DNA of 64,000 bases from an uncultured Chryseobacterium sp. (GCA_913774355.1 CAJYGB010000013.1:29162-93161), one strand, 5' to 3'; numbered from the stretch's first letter, positions 17,159 to 27,735 are shown. Numbers and translations are program-made. The notes: generated by a model from the sequence alone, not told the origin.

Positions 17159-18833
17159 TACGTTAAATAAATATTCAAAAACCCTGACAAAAGATCCTAC
17201 CCAGCCGGCAACCCAGGCTATGTTCTACGGGATCGGATTTCAGGAGGAAGACTTCAATAAAGCACAAGTGGGCATCGCCAGCATGGGCTATGACGGGAAT
17301 ACCTGCAATATGCACCTCAACAGCCTGGCGGAAACCGTTAAACAGGGGGTAAAAGATCAAGATCTTGTAGGATTAATGTTCCATACCATCGGGATCAGTG
17401 ACGGCATGACCAACGGTACCGACGGAATGCGCTATTCGCTGGTTAGCCGCGACATCATCGCCGACTCCATTGAAACCGTCTGCGCGGGACAGTATTATGA
17501 CGGACTCATTACCGTCCCGGGCTGCGACAAAAATATGCCGGGTTCCCTGATCGCCATGGCAAGGCTGGACCGGCCTTCCATCATGGTCTACGGCGGAAGC
17601 ATTGCCCCGGGACATTACAAAGGCGAAGACCTCAATATTGTTTCTGCTTTTGAAGCGTTGGGAAACAAAATTGCCGGCAAAATCTCCGAAGAGGACTTTC
17701 AGGGGGTGATAAAAAATTCATGTCCGAGCGCAGGAGCCTGTGGCGGAATGTACACCGCAAATACCATGGCTTCTGCCATCGAAGCATTGGGAATGAGCCT
17801 GCCGTATTCGTCCTCTTATCCCGCACTCAGCCGAGAAAAGAAAGAGGAATGTCGATTTGCCGGGCATTATATGAAAATCCTGCTGGAAAAAGACATCAAG
17901 CCTTCAGACATCATGACGCCGAAAGCCTTTGAAAATGCTCTCAGGCTGATCATGATCCTGGGTGGGAGTACCAATGCCGTTCTCCATTTTATTGCCATTG
18001 CAAAAGCGATCGGTTATGATCTGACCCTAGACGATTTTCAAAGGATCAGCGATGAAACCCCATTGCTGGCCGATCTGAAGCCCAGCGGAAAATACCTGAT
18101 GGAAGACCTGCACAAAGTAGGCGGTGTTCCTGCGGTGATGAAATACCTGCTGGATCTGGGACTGCTTCATGGCGATTGCTTAACGGTTACGGGTAAAATG
18201 GTAGCTGAAAATTTAGAACACGTAACCTCAATCATCGACAGAGAGCAGAACATCATTCGCGATATTAAAGATCCGATCAAGGAAACCGGTCATATCCGGA
18301 TCATGTACGGGAATCTTGCGGAAAAAGGTTCTGTAGCTAAAATTACCGGAAAAGAAGGCAACTATTTTAAGGGAACGGCCATTGTTTTTGACGGCGAGAA
18401 AGAATTTATCAAAGGCATCGAAGACCGTAAAATTAACGAAGGAAATGTAGTCGTGATTAAAAACGAAGGCCCGAAAGGTGCACCGGGAATGCCCGAAATG
18501 CTAAAACCGACCTCCGCACTAATGGGGTCAGGTTTAGGTAAAAATGTAGCACTGATTACCGACGGACGTTTTTCAGGCGGAACCCACGGCTTTGTTGTAG
18601 GCCATATCACGCCTGAAGCATTTTCCGGAGGGCTGATCGGACTTATTGAAGACGGTGATCTCATCGAGCTGGATGCCGAAAAAAATACCATCAATGCCTT
18701 ATTATCCGATGAAGAAATTGCCCGGCGCAAAGCCGCTTTCTTACAGCCGGAATACAAAGTGAAAAAGGGAATCCTCTACAAATATGCCAAATCGGTTGCA
18801 GATGCTTCCCAGGGCTGTGTCACGGATCTGTAA
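17151..18833 (+). CDS. ilvD: Dihydroxy-acid dehydratase IlvD
   Basis: Fe-S enzyme that dehydrates 2,3-dihydroxy acids to 2-oxo acids in Ile and Val synthesis. The 560-residue length is standard. The cluster and substrate motifs are present: [10 protein letters not shown] near residue 122, [18 protein letters not shown] near 190, and [16 protein letters not shown] near 467. The chosen start is the ATG overlapping the end of ilvE. Confidence 0.97.
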   Translation: MCNTLNKYSKTLTKDPTQPATQAMFYGIGFQEEDFNKAQVGIASMGYDGNTCNMHLNSLAETVKQGVKDQDLVGLMFHTIGISDGMTNGTDGMRYSLVSRDIIADSIETVCAGQYYDGLITVPGCDKNMPGSLIAMARLDRPSIMVYGGSIAPGHYKGEDLNIVSAFEALGNKIAGKISEEDFQGVIKNSCPSAGACGGMYTANTMASAIEALGMSLPYSSSYPALSREKKEECRFAGHYMKILLEKDIKPSDIMTPKAFENALRLIMILGGSTNAVLHFIAIAKAIGYDLTLDDFQRISDETPLLADLKPSGKYLMEDLHKVGGVPAVMKYLLDLGLLHGDCLTVTGKMVAENLEHVTSIIDREQNIIRDIKDPIKETGHIRIMYGNLAEKGSVAKITGKEGNYFKGTAIVFDGEKEFIKGIEDRKINEGNVVVIKNEGPKGAPGMPEMLKPTSALMGSGLGKNVALITDGRFSGGTHGFVVGHITPEAFSGGLIGLIEDGDLIELDAEKNTINALLSDEEIARRKAAFLQPEYKVKKGILYKYAKSVADASQGCVTDL

Positions 18834-19035
18834 ATCTCGGATCTGTTATGTATTTGTGTTAAATAATATTCAGAATACAATGAAATATTGTTTTACCCTG
18901 TTAAATGAATGCTTTTGCCTGCCTAAAAATATGCACTCAGATCATCTAATCCTTTATCTGTCGTTGCGATTAAATTAATAAAGCAAAAATTCAAAACTTA
19001 TTTTATACAGGTTTACGATATAAAAAACAACAAAA

Positions 19036-20778
19036 ATGAATACGATCCTATCAAAAAAAGAAAACAATAAAGTAACGCAACAGGAAACGGTAGAAATATC
19101 CGGTTCCAAAGCCCTTTTGGAAGCTTTGCTGGCGGAAGGCGTAAACACGGTTTTCGGATATCCCGGCGGGGCGATCATGCCGATTTATGATGCTTTGTAT
19201 GATTATTCCGAACAGTTGAAGCACATCCTGGTCCGTCACGAGCAGGGTGCGATACATGCTGCCCAGGGATTTGCCCGCACTTCCGGAAAAACGGGTGTCG
19301 TGTTTGCAACCAGCGGTCCAGGTGCTACCAATCTTGTGACCGGACTGGCAGATGCAATGATCGACAGCAACCCGATAGTCTGTATCACAGGACAGGTATT
19401 TGCTTCGCTTTTAGGAACGGATGCCTTTCAGGAAACGGATGTCATTAACATCACCACACCGGTTACCAAATGGAATTACCAGGTGACCGATGCTACGGAA
19501 ATCCCGGAAGCCATTGCCAAAGCTTTCCATATTGCGGCTACCGGGCGGCCCGGCCCGGTTCTTATAGATATTACCAAAAACGCACAACTGCAGCTGTTTG
19601 AATACGCAGGATACAAGAAATGCAGCCATATCCGGAGCTACCGTCCCGAACCGGAAATCAGAAATGAATATGTAGAACGGGCAGCGGAACTGATCAACCA
19701 GGCCCAAAAACCTTTTGTGGTATTCGGTCAGGGGGTCATTTTAGGAAATGCAGAAGAGGAATTCAAGGCATTTATTGAAAAAGTTAATCTGCCGGCAGCG
19801 GCAACGGTCATGGGACTGAGTGCTTTGCCAACCGATCACCCACTGCATGTCGGGATGCTGGGAATGCACGGGAATTATGCCCCGAATGTCATGACCAATG
19901 AATGCGATGTGCTTATCGCGGTGGGGATGCGTTTCGATGATCGCGTAACGGGAAGGCTTGATAAATACGCCAAACAGGCGAAAGTAATCCATCTGGATAT
20001 TGATCCTGCTGAAATCGATAAAAATGTGAAGACCACAGTTCCGGTCTGGGGCAATTGCAAAAAAACACTTCCGTTACTTACAGCGCTTCTTCAGGAAAAT
20101 GATCACTCGGACTGGCTGCAGCAATTCCGCGAACTGGAAAAAGAAGAAATCAGGGAAGTTATTCAGAATGAACTGAACCCTGTTACTGATACGATGACCA
20201 TGGGTGAAGTGATTAAAGTATTGAATGAGCTGACCAATGGTGATGCCATTATTGCCACCGACGTCGGTCAGCACCAGATGGTGTCGTGCCGTTATGCAGA
20301 TTTCAACCATTCACGGTCCAGTGTGACGTCCGGCGGTCTTGGAACCATGGGATTCGGACTGCCTGCTGCCATCGGGGCATGGTATGGTGCACCGGAAAAA
20401 ACCGTGGTGGCCATTATCGGTGACGGCGGCTTCCAGATGACGATTCAGGAACTGGGAACCATCATGCAGTTCGGTGCCAAAGTAAAGATCCTGATCCTCA
20501 ACAATGAGTTCCTAGGAATGGTACGGCAATGGCAGCAGCTGTTCCACGACCGGCGGTATTCCTTTGTCAATATTACCAGCCCCGATTTCGTAGCCGTAGC
20601 AAAAGGATATTATATCGAAGGACAAAAAATATCGGAGCGTAAAGATCTGAAAACGGCTATGGAAACCATGCTCAGTCATGATGGAGCCTACCTGCTGGAA
20701 GTGATGGTCGGAAAAGAGAATAATGTATTCCCGATGGTCACGCAGGGTTCATCCGTGTCAGAAATCCGCTTAAAGTAA
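19036..20778 (+). CDS. ilvB: Acetolactate synthase large subunit IlvB
   Basis: Thiamine diphosphate enzyme condensing pyruvate with pyruvate or 2-oxobutyrate. Seen: GYPGGAIMPIYDAL and the catalytic Glu in VRHEQGAIHAAQGFAR near residue 63, a central FAD-binding-type domain, and the TPP/Mg motif GDGGFQMTIQEL ending in NNEFLGMVRQWQ near residue 490. 580 residues, of which about 15 N-terminal ones precede the conserved region. A 202-base spacer separates it from ilvD; I see no extra gene in it. Confidence 0.96.
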   Translation: MNTILSKKENNKVTQQETVEISGSKALLEALLAEGVNTVFGYPGGAIMPIYDALYDYSEQLKHILVRHEQGAIHAAQGFARTSGKTGVVFATSGPGATNLVTGLADAMIDSNPIVCITGQVFASLLGTDAFQETDVINITTPVTKWNYQVTDATEIPEAIAKAFHIAATGRPGPVLIDITKNAQLQLFEYAGYKKCSHIRSYRPEPEIRNEYVERAAELINQAQKPFVVFGQGVILGNAEEEFKAFIEKVNLPAAATVMGLSALPTDHPLHVGMLGMHGNYAPNVMTNECDVLIAVGMRFDDRVTGRLDKYAKQAKVIHLDIDPAEIDKNVKTTVPVWGNCKKTLPLLTALLQENDHSDWLQQFRELEKEEIREVIQNELNPVTDTMTMGEVIKVLNELTNGDAIIATDVGQHQMVSCRYADFNHSRSSVTSGGLGTMGFGLPAAIGAWYGAPEKTVVAIIGDGGFQMTIQELGTIMQFGAKVKILILNNEFLGMVRQWQQLFHDRRYSFVNITSPDFVAVAKGYYIEGQKISERKDLKTAMETMLSHDGAYLLEVMVGKENNVFPMVTQGSSVSEIRLK

Positions 20779-20898
20779 GGCTTCCAGGAAAGTAATTAAT
20801 CATTAAGGCATTGAGAAACATTCAGGTAATCCATTTAAAAAAAAAATTTATATCTGAATCTCAACCTAAGCCTTAATCTCATCTTAAATCAATCATTC

Positions 20899-21489
20899 AT
20901 GGAAAAGAAAGAATTTACTATCACCTTATATACCGAAAACTCCGTCGGACTGATCGGCCGGATCGCCGGAATTTTTTCGCGCAGGAAAATCAACATTGAA
21001 AGTCTGAATACTTCACCTTCCGAAGTGGAAGGCATCCATCGGTTTACTTTGGTCATTACCGAAAATGAAGACATCGTCAGAAAACTTTGCCGTCAGCTGG
21101 AAAAGCAGATCGATGTCCTGAAATCCTATTACAATACCGATGATGAGATCGTATGGCAGGAACAGGCCCTGTACAAAGTTCCGGCAGATGTTGTCACGGA
21201 AAAAGTCTATGTAGAAAGGCTGCTCCGGCAGTACGGGGCTTCTACGGTGGTTATCCGCCAGGATTATATTGTTTTTGAAACCGCGGGACACCGGGAAGAA
21301 ATCGACCGGCTGACCGAAGAACTCAATAAATACGGGCTTATCGAATTCGTACGCGGAGCCCGGATTGCCATCATTAAAAACAGTGCAGGGATCCATGAAA
21401 AGGTGCTTCAGTTTGAAAACCGGGAACCTTCTCCGCATATCGTAGAAAACCAATATCTCGATCAGCGGGACAATGTTTTTACCATGTAA
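20899..21489 (+). CDS. ilvN: Acetolactate synthase small (regulatory) subunit IlvN
   Basis: Regulatory partner of IlvB conferring valine feedback inhibition. Residues 1-80 form an ACT domain ([20 protein letters not shown], then NIESLN), followed by a second ALS-type C-terminal domain. The 196 residues are slightly longer than usual because of a C-terminal tail. It lies 120 bases after ilvB and is followed by a palindromic repeat before ilvC. Confidence 0.94.
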   Translation: MEKKEFTITLYTENSVGLIGRIAGIFSRRKINIESLNTSPSEVEGIHRFTLVITENEDIVRKLCRQLEKQIDVLKSYYNTDDEIVWQEQALYKVPADVVTEKVYVERLLRQYGASTVVIRQDYIVFETAGHREEIDRLTEELNKYGLIEFVRGARIAIIKNSAGIHEKVLQFENREPSPHIVENQYLDQRDNVFTM

Positions 21490-21500
21490 AAAAGATCACA

Positions 21501-21533
21501 AACTTTGTCAAAGTTAAAATCTTTGACAAAGTT
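21501..21533. repeat. Paired palindromic repeat between ilvN and ilvC
   Basis: AACTTTGTCAAAG (21501-21513) faces its exact reverse complement CTTTGACAAAGTT (21521-21533) across seven bases. Each arm is part of the small palindrome AACTTTGTCAAAGTT, which appears again at 24480. It could form a hairpin inside the ilv transcript, without a T run. Confidence 0.7.
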
Positions 21534-21569
21534 ATTTCATCAATCATCATTTATCAATCATCATCAGAT

Positions 21570-23051
21570 ATGTCAAATTACTTCAATACCTTATCACTCA
21601 GAGAGCAGCTTCACCAGTTAGGTCAGGCGGAATTTATGGACAATTCGGAATTTTCCGAGGGCGTTTCAGCGTTACAAGGAAAAAAAATCGTCATTGTAGG
21701 CTGTGGCGCACAGGGACTCAATCAGGGGCTGAACCTCAGGGACAGCGGGCTGGATGTTTCTTACGCATTACGGCAGGAAGCCATTGATCAGAAAAGGGAT
21801 TCCTGGAAAAACGCTACCGAAAACGGTTTTCCGGTGGGAGCGTATGAAGAACTGATTCCCACGGCAGACCTGGTGATCAATCTTACACCGGATAAACAGC
21901 ATACTGCCGTAATCAACGCCGTTCAGCCTTTAATGAAAGAAGGTGCCACGTTGTCATACTCCCACGGTTTCAATATCGTGGAAGAAGGCATGCATATCCG
22001 CAAAGACCTGACGGTCATTATGGTGGCCCCAAAATGCCCCGGTTCCGAAGTCCGCGCCGAATACCTGCGGGGTTTCGGGGTTCCGACGCTCATTGCCGTA
22101 CATCCGGAAAATGATCCGCAGGGAAAAGGCTGGGAACAGGCCAAGGCTTACTGTGCCGCAACCGGCGGCCATAAAGCGGGAGTTTTGAAATCTTCTTTCG
22201 TGGCAGAAGTAAAATCCGATCTGATGGGAGAGCAGACGATCCTGTGCGGACTCCTGCAAACCGGCTCCATCCTTTCTTTCGACAAAATGGTGGAGAAGGG
22301 AATCGATGCAGGGTACGCTTCCAGACTCGTGCAGTACGGCGTTGAGGTAATTACCGAAGCCCTGAAGCACGGTGGTGTCAGCGGAATGCTCGACAGGCTG
22401 TCCAATCCTGCCAAGTTGAAAGCCTTTGAACTTTCGGAAGAGCTGAAAGATATCATGCGTCCGCTGTTCAGGAAACATCAGGATGATATTATGTCAGGGG
22501 AGTTCTCCGGAACGATGATGGAAGATTGGGCGAATGATGATGCCAACCTGTTGAAATGGCGCGCGGAAACCGGGGAAACTGCTTTTGAAAGAACACCGGC
22601 TGGCGATATAAAAATCTCTGAACAGGAATATTTCGACCATTACCTGCTGATGCCAGCCTTTATCCGAGCCGGAGTGGAGCTGGCTTTTGAAACCATGGTG
22701 GAAGCGGGGATCAAACCGGAATCCGCTTATTACGAATCTCTGCATGAAGCGCCGCTGATCGCAAATACCATTGCCCGGAAAAAGCTGTTCGAAATGAACC
22801 GGGTAATTTCCGATACGGCGGAATATGGCTGCTATCTTTTCGACCAGGCCTGCAAACCGTTGCTCGCAGATTTTATGAAGAAAGTCGATGCGGATGTGGC
22901 GGGGAAAAATTTCAATGAAGGAAAGGATGGCGCGGTAGACAACGCACAGTTGGTACACGTAAACGAAGTGTTGAGAAACCATCCGGTAGAAGTCGTAGGC
23001 AGAAAACTGCGCCAGGCTATGACGGCCATGAAATCCATCAAAACCGTTTAA
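21570..23051 (+). CDS. ilvC: Ketol-acid reductoisomerase IlvC (long, class II type)
   Basis: NADPH-dependent isomerase/reductase that makes the 2,3-dihydroxy acids for IlvD. At 493 residues it is the long form with a duplicated C-terminal helical domain. The nucleotide-binding loop is [19 protein letters not shown] near residue 41, and [19 protein letters not shown] lies near residue 153. It follows the palindromic repeat and precedes ilvA by 11 bases. Confidence 0.96.
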   Translation: MSNYFNTLSLREQLHQLGQAEFMDNSEFSEGVSALQGKKIVIVGCGAQGLNQGLNLRDSGLDVSYALRQEAIDQKRDSWKNATENGFPVGAYEELIPTADLVINLTPDKQHTAVINAVQPLMKEGATLSYSHGFNIVEEGMHIRKDLTVIMVAPKCPGSEVRAEYLRGFGVPTLIAVHPENDPQGKGWEQAKAYCAATGGHKAGVLKSSFVAEVKSDLMGEQTILCGLLQTGSILSFDKMVEKGIDAGYASRLVQYGVEVITEALKHGGVSGMLDRLSNPAKLKAFELSEELKDIMRPLFRKHQDDIMSGEFSGTMMEDWANDDANLLKWRAETGETAFERTPAGDIKISEQEYFDHYLLMPAFIRAGVELAFETMVEAGIKPESAYYESLHEAPLIANTIARKKLFEMNRVISDTAEYGCYLFDQACKPLLADFMKKVDADVAGKNFNEGKDGAVDNAQLVHVNEVLRNHPVEVVGRKLRQAMTAMKSIKTV

Positions 23052-23062
23052 AATAACAGAAA

Positions 23063-24325
23063 ATGAGTGAGACGGCTACATTTCCCACGTTGGAAGCAGT
23101 AAAGAAAGCCCGGAAAAGCATAGAGAGCGTTGTCAGCTATACGCCGTTGCAATACAGCCAGCGGCTGTCGGAGAAATCCGGGGCCCGTATTTTCCTGAAA
23201 AGGGAAGACCTGCAGCCGGTACGGTCGTACAAGCTGCGGGGCGCCTACAATAAGATCAACAGCCTGTTTCTGGAAGGAAAAACTTCAGATGGTATCGTCT
23301 GTGCCAGCGCTGGGAACCATGCTCAGGGGGTTGCTTTTTCCTGTCGCCAGCTCGGTATCAGGGGAACCATCTTTATGCCGGTTACTACCCCGAGGCAGAA
23401 ATTGGAGCAGGTAGAAATGTTCGGAGGAAACGCCGTGGAGGTAAGGCTGACCGGAGACACTTTCGACGCTTCAAAAGCAGCAGCCCTTGAATTTGCAGCC
23501 CTTTCCGGTGCGGCTTTTATTCATCCCTTCGATGATGTCCGTATTATTGAAGGGCAGGCGACCCTGGCGTTGGAAATCCTCGAACAGCAGCAGGAGAAGA
23601 TCGATTTTGTATTTATTCCGATCGGTGGCGGTGGATTGGCTTCCGGGATTGCTACGGTATTTAAAACTCTTTCCCCGGGAACTCTCCTGGTCGGTACCGA
23701 ACCGAAAGGAGCCGCTTCTATGAAGGCTTCCCTGTTCAATAACGCCAATACGGAACTTCAGGAAATCGACGGATTCGTGGACGGAGCTGCCGTAAAGAGA
23801 GTAGGAGACCTCAATTTTGAGATCTGTAAAGAAGCACTGTATGACTGTATCGCGGTGGACGAAGGCCGGGTTTGTGATACGATCCTCCAGCTGTATAACA
23901 AAGATGCCATTGTGCTGGAACCTGCCGGTGCCCTGTCGATTTCCGCCTTGGATCAGTACAGGGATCAGATCAAAGGTAAAAACGTGGTCTGCATCGTAAG
24001 CGGCAGCAACAATGATATTACCCGGATGGAAGAGATCAAGGAACGGGCGTTGCTGTACAAAGGGCTGAAGCATTATTTTATGGTTAAATTTCCGCAACGT
24101 CCCGGTGCCCTCAAGGATTTTGTGCTGAACGTCCTCGGTTCCGATGACGACATTACCCATTTTGAATATACCAAAAAAAATTCGCGGGAAACCGCCCTGG
24201 CCGTTGTCGGTATCGAACTTTCCGATCCTTCCGGCTTCAGCGGCCTCAGAACCCGGATGCAAGAGCTGGGCTATTTCGAATCCTACCTCAACGACAACCC
24301 TGATGTGCTGAATATGCTGGTTTGA
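23063..24325 (+). CDS. ilvA: Threonine dehydratase IlvA
   Basis: PLP enzyme forming 2-oxobutyrate from threonine, the committed step to isoleucine. The 420 residues contain the PLP lysine in VRSYKLRGAYNKI near residue 55, the phosphate-binding loop IGGGGLASG near residue 187, and one C-terminal ACT-like regulatory domain (FMVKFPQRPGALKDFV). Last gene of the ilv operon and consistent with Ile being the main signal read by the leader peptide. Confidence 0.95.
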   Translation: MSETATFPTLEAVKKARKSIESVVSYTPLQYSQRLSEKSGARIFLKREDLQPVRSYKLRGAYNKINSLFLEGKTSDGIVCASAGNHAQGVAFSCRQLGIRGTIFMPVTTPRQKLEQVEMFGGNAVEVRLTGDTFDASKAAALEFAALSGAAFIHPFDDVRIIEGQATLALEILEQQQEKIDFVFIPIGGGGLASGIATVFKTLSPGTLLVGTEPKGAASMKASLFNNANTELQEIDGFVDGAAVKRVGDLNFEICKEALYDCIAVDEGRVCDTILQLYNKDAIVLEPAGALSISALDQYRDQIKGKNVVCIVSGSNNDITRMEEIKERALLYKGLKHYFMVKFPQRPGALKDFVLNVLGSDDDITHFEYTKKNSRETALAVVGIELSDPSGFSGLRTRMQELGYFESYLNDNPDVLNMLV

Positions 24326-24333
24326 AACGGAAG

Positions 24334-24376
24334 TTACGGGCTGGATGGAGAAAGCGGGAGACCGTAAGTTTTTTTA
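24334..24376 (+). terminator. Probable terminator of the ilv operon
   Basis: TTACGG (24334-24339) pairs with CCGTAA (24362-24367) around a long loop, followed by GTTTTTTT. It begins 8 bases after the ilvA stop. The large loop makes it weaker than a classical terminator. Confidence 0.55.
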
Positions 24377-24479
24377 AGCTTAACTGCTTTGACAAACTCA
24401 GCTTGCAAATTAAGGAATGGTTAAACTAAAATCGATGCGTTTTAATTTCTATAAAAATTAAAACAACATATTGCATTTC

Positions 24480-24494
24480 AACTTTGTCAAAGTT
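24480..24494. repeat. Copy of the AACTTTGTCAAAGTT palindrome
   Basis: The same 15-base palindrome found between ilvN and ilvC. It lies in a gene-free stretch after ilvA. Confidence 0.6.
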
Positions 24495-24553
24495 TTTCAA
24501 AATCTATTTCAAATTAACAATTTATTAAAATTAAAACCATTAGTATGAGCAAT

Positions 24554-24587
24554 GTCATCCTGAGCCTGTCAAAGGATTGCGCAACAC
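24554..24587. repeat. GTCATCCTGAGC-type dispersed repeat, copy 1
   Basis: Starts GTCATCCTGAGCCTGTCAAA and continues through GGATTGCGCAA. A closely similar stretch lies at 49904-49937, and related hairpin-forming versions lie at 56526 and 56696. It shares the spacer between ilvA and tam with the palindrome; nothing else is seen there. Confidence 0.65.
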
Positions 24588-24695
24588 GATACATTGCTTA
24601 TTTTTTATAAGATATGATGCAATGTCCACTTTATTTAATTAATCACAATGACTTATGGTAAAGATCGATTTCACAAGTCCTGAATCGCTTTTCAC

Positions 24696-25463
24696 CTACA
24701 TCTTTCGTCCATATATTAAAATTCTTTTAAAAGAATAAATCGCCGGGAGCTTCGGAAACGCTTTTGCAATCCTCCTGTTGAATTCGGTGGTGAAAATGGT
24801 TTTCTGATCTTCGGTAAGCCTTTCCAGGTAAGGAATTAATGCCGATCCTGAAATAAAATTAAACAGGGTTTTGTGCTCCTCTGCGATGAGGGGATATACT
24901 TTCTGAAATAAATTGAGTTCTCCGATGCCGTTATCAAAAAGGATCCGGGCGTATTCATCCAGGGTTAAAACCGGAGAATGGAGGTTCCAGCCATTCAATT
25001 GGCTGCTGAAAGGCTCTTCCGATGCGAGACCGGATAAAATCTGATTCAGGACATTCCCTGGCTGATAGGGCATTTGCACCGCCAGCTGACCTCCCGGATT
25101 TAATTTTGAAATCAGTTTCGGGAATAATTCTTCATGACGGTCAGACCACTGCAATGCGGCATTGCTGAAGATGAGGTCCCAGCGTTCGTCACTTTCCAGA
25201 ATTTCTTCCGTAGTCATTTGTTTAAAGTGAAGCCTTTCATGCTGAAAATTCCCTGCTTTTTCGAGCATCTCCGGCGAAGAATCGATTCCGGTGAAATTTG
25301 ATTCCGGAAATTTTTCGGCAAGAATGGCCGTTTGTTCACCCGTCCCGCATCCCAGGTCGATCGCTTTCATCGATTGGTCATCCGCAATGAGATCTGCAAG
25401 ATCAAAGAACGGCTGAAAACGGATATTTTTAAACTGGTTGTAAATCTCGGGATTCCACGGCAT
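24696..25463 (-). CDS. tam: Trans-aconitate 2-methyltransferase-like SAM methyltransferase
   Basis: A 255-residue class I methyltransferase resembling Tam, which methylates trans-aconitate, a spontaneous by-product inhibiting the citric acid cycle. Seen: the N-terminal MPWNPEIYNQF, SAM-binding AIDLGCGTGEQTAILAEKF near residue 34, the acidic turn GIDSSPEML, and NAALQWSDRHEELFP near residue 102, all characteristic of the Tam group. Single gene on the minus strand. Substrate assignment rests on family resemblance. Confidence 0.8.
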   Translation of the reverse strand: MPWNPEIYNQFKNIRFQPFFDLADLIADDQSMKAIDLGCGTGEQTAILAEKFPESNFTGIDSSPEMLEKAGNFQHERLHFKQMTTEEILESDERWDLIFSNAALQWSDRHEELFPKLISKLNPGGQLAVQMPYQPGNVLNQILSGLASEEPFSSQLNGWNLHSPVLTLDEYARILFDNGIGELNLFQKVYPLIAEEHKTLFNFISGSALIPYLERLTEDQKTIFTTEFNRRIAKAFPKLPAIYSFKRILIYGRKM

Positions 25464-25639
25464 GGCTGAATTATTTTGGCTGAATTAAGGTACGGATTTA
25501 AATGGAATAAAAAGTCCGGAATGTTTCCTGATTAATAATTTAATTAGTTTAACGTGAATTTGATAATATGTAATTTGTTTCTAGTAATTAAAAAAATTAA
25601 AGAATAACAGGAATTTTAAATGAGATTGACTTAAAGAGA

Positions 25640-25690
25640 AACTTCCATCATCCAGCTTCCCTTCTTCCAGCCTTTTAAACCTTGTTTTTA
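25640..25690 (-). repeat. Dispersed GGCTGGAAGAAGG repeat, copy A
   Basis: On the minus strand it reads AAAACAAGGTTTAAAAGGCT then GGAAGAAGGGAAGCTGGATG. It matches the stretch at 28784-28840 over about 50 bases in the opposite orientation. Shorter relatives lie at 32046, 41600 and 42481. Confidence 0.75.
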
Positions 25691-25738
25691 CGCCGGGTTC
25701 ACGTTAATTTATAATGTTTAAGTATATTAAAAATGCCT

Positions 25739-26209
25739 TTACAAAATCTGCGAACTTTCCTTAATGCTGTTCATCACAAAAATACTTTTCGTCTGGCCGA
25801 TGCCTTCGATTTCCGATAAAGTATTGACGAAAAATTCGTGGAATTTATCCATATTCGGGGCCAGTATTTTCAGCATGAAATCAAAATCTCCGCTGATATT
25901 GTAAAATTCCACCACTTCTTTCAGTTTACTTACTTCTGCGATGAAATGTCCTGCGGTTTTTTTGTTATGAACATTCAGGGCGATCATGCAGATCACCATC
26001 ATTCCTTTATTTACCTTCTTCCGGTCGACTACCGCGGTGTATTCCCTGATGATGCCCAGCTTTTCCATTCTCTTGATCCGTTCATGGGTTGGAGTAGGGC
26101 TGAGGTTAATCCTTACGGCAATATCACGGACGCTCAGCTTTGCATCTTTCTGTAAAATCCGGAGTATGGAAAGGTCTTTTTCATCGACGGTATATTGTTC
26201 TGCGGCCAT
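25739..26209 (-). CDS. Lrp/AsnC family transcriptional regulator
   Basis: A 156-residue feast/famine regulator: an N-terminal helix-turn-helix (DLSILRILQKDAKLSVRDIA, then RINLSPTPTHERIKRMEKLG) and a C-terminal RAM/AsnC ligand domain including YNISGDFDFMLKI near residue 103. Such proteins bind amino acids and control transport or metabolism. It is divergent from an MFS exporter, with a perfect inverted repeat midway, so control of the exporter and of itself is likely by context. Confidence 0.93.
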   Translation of the reverse strand: MAAEQYTVDEKDLSILRILQKDAKLSVRDIAVRINLSPTPTHERIKRMEKLGIIREYTAVVDRKKVNKGMMVICMIALNVHNKKTAGHFIAEVSKLKEVVEFYNISGDFDFMLKILAPNMDKFHEFFVNTLSEIEGIGQTKSIFVMNSIKESSQIL

Positions 26210-26276
26210 TTGTTCTGTTTATAAAGGTTAAAAGATCGATAAAAGAGTATTTGTTCTTTTGATTTGATTTTAAATT

Positions 26277-26295
26277 TAAATTTGTTCCAAATTTA
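26277..26295. promoter_or_regulatory. Inverted repeat TAAATTTG-TTC-CAAATTTA between lrp-type and MFS genes
   Basis: A perfect eight-base inverted repeat with a three-base spacer, centred between divergent genes. Each arm also equals the TAnnTTTG -7 consensus read outward on its own strand, so it may be a bidirectional promoter core, an operator, or both. A second -7 candidate TAATTTTG lies at 26328-26335 before the MFS gene. Confidence 0.5.
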
Positions 26296-26352
26296 ATATA
26301 TAATTTTTACATACGTCCTGTTATTTTTAATTTTGCAGCATAATTAAATAGT

Positions 26353-27735
26353 ATGGACAGGAAGAATTTATTATTGATGATCGCATCGGCAGGCACATTT
26401 GTGGAAGCATTGGATATTGCCATTATTAACTTAACGATTCCTTCCATCCAGGAGCAGTTTGGGATCACCACCGAAACCGTTCAGTGGCTGCAAACCCTTT
26501 ACGTATTGTTTTTCGGAGGATTCCTGATTATCGGCGGAAAGTTATCCGACCAGGTCGGAAGCAGGAGGGTTTTTCTTTGTGGCTCCCTGATCTTTATGCT
26601 GACATCTTTAGGAGCCGGACTGTCCACAAGTTTCGGGACACTGGCGGTTTTCAGGGCATTGCAGGGATTGGGAGCGGCTTTCATCATGCCTTCGGCTATG
26701 TCGATCGTTACCCATACGTTTAGGGAAGAGCGGGAGCGGAGCCGTGCCGTCGGGATTTTCAGTTCTTTTGCGGCAATCGGTTCCGGAAGCGGACTGTCAT
26801 TGGGAGGAATCATCAGCACGTATCTGAGCTGGCATTGGGTATTCTTGATCAATGTTCCTGTTTTACTGATCACTTTGATTTTTGCCTACCGGTATCTTCC
26901 CAAAGATAAAAAGGAGGTAACCCAAAAAACGGACCTGCTTTCAGGCGTATTGTTGGTGCTGGGACTGTTGGGACTTACTTATGGGACCCATGAGCTGATT
27001 CATATCAAAGAATATCCCTTTAGGGTGGCGGGTGCTTTATTCCTGGCTGCCGTGTTGCTGGTGCTGGTCATGTACCGTCTGAAATCGACAGCGCAACCCC
27101 TGATCGACGTTAAAATATTCAGGCACCGTTCACTCATGGTTTCCAATTTTGCATTTGTCGCATTGGGTGCCTTTTTTATCGGATTCTTATTCCTGATTTC
27201 TCTGATGCTGCAGAAAGATATGAGCCACAGTGCGGCTTCGGCAGGTTTGATGCTGGTTCCTTTCAGCATCATGTCGGCACTGGTGGCGAAATTCATATTG
27301 CCTCATGTGGCCAAAAGGCTGAGTTCTGCACAGATGGGTATTTTCGGATGGACCTTTATGCTGATTGGAGGAATTGTATTGATGATCTCCATACATTCCG
27401 GGCATCCGCTGCTACTGGTTTTAATGGGAGCGGCCTGCATTTCAGGAATCGGAATGACCTTCTGTTTTACGGCATTATCCGTGCTGGGAATTCATGAGGT
27501 GGCTGCTGCAGATTATGGAGTAGCTTCCAGTCTGGGTTCTACCAGTTATTTTCTGGGGGCGGGCCTCGGATTGTCTTTCATGACGCTGATGAGCCAGGTT
27601 TTCCCTTCGGTGTTGGCTGTAGGCGATTTAAGCATCACGATATTAATTGGCTATGCGGTTTTTGCGTTGAGCATGCTGTTTTACTTCATGATCAGAAGCC
27701 TTAGAAATGAACCGCGGGAAGTTGCTGTTTCTTAG
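26353..27735 (+). CDS. MFS transporter, DHA2 (EmrB/QacA-like) family
   Basis: A 460-residue inner-membrane proton antiporter with about 14 hydrophobic segments. The N-terminal ALDIAIINLTIPSIQEQF matches motif D1 of 14-segment drug exporters, GGKLSDQVGSRRVFL is the loop 2-3 motif A, and the fifth segment region holds GSGLSLGGIISTYLSWHWVF (motif C-like). Family members export drugs or small metabolites. The divergent Lrp-type regulator suggests an amino-acid-related or Lrp-responsive export function, which is inference. Confidence 0.9.
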   Translation: MDRKNLLLMIASAGTFVEALDIAIINLTIPSIQEQFGITTETVQWLQTLYVLFFGGFLIIGGKLSDQVGSRRVFLCGSLIFMLTSLGAGLSTSFGTLAVFRALQGLGAAFIMPSAMSIVTHTFREERERSRAVGIFSSFAAIGSGSGLSLGGIISTYLSWHWVFLINVPVLLITLIFAYRYLPKDKKEVTQKTDLLSGVLLVLGLLGLTYGTHELIHIKEYPFRVAGALFLAAVLLVLVMYRLKSTAQPLIDVKIFRHRSLMVSNFAFVALGAFFIGFLFLISLMLQKDMSHSAASAGLMLVPFSIMSALVAKFILPHVAKRLSSAQMGIFGWTFMLIGGIVLMISIHSGHPLLLVLMGAACISGIGMTFCFTALSVLGIHEVAAADYGVASSLGSTSYFLGAGLGLSFMTLMSQVFPSVLAVGDLSITILIGYAVFALSMLFYFMIRSLRNEPREVAVS

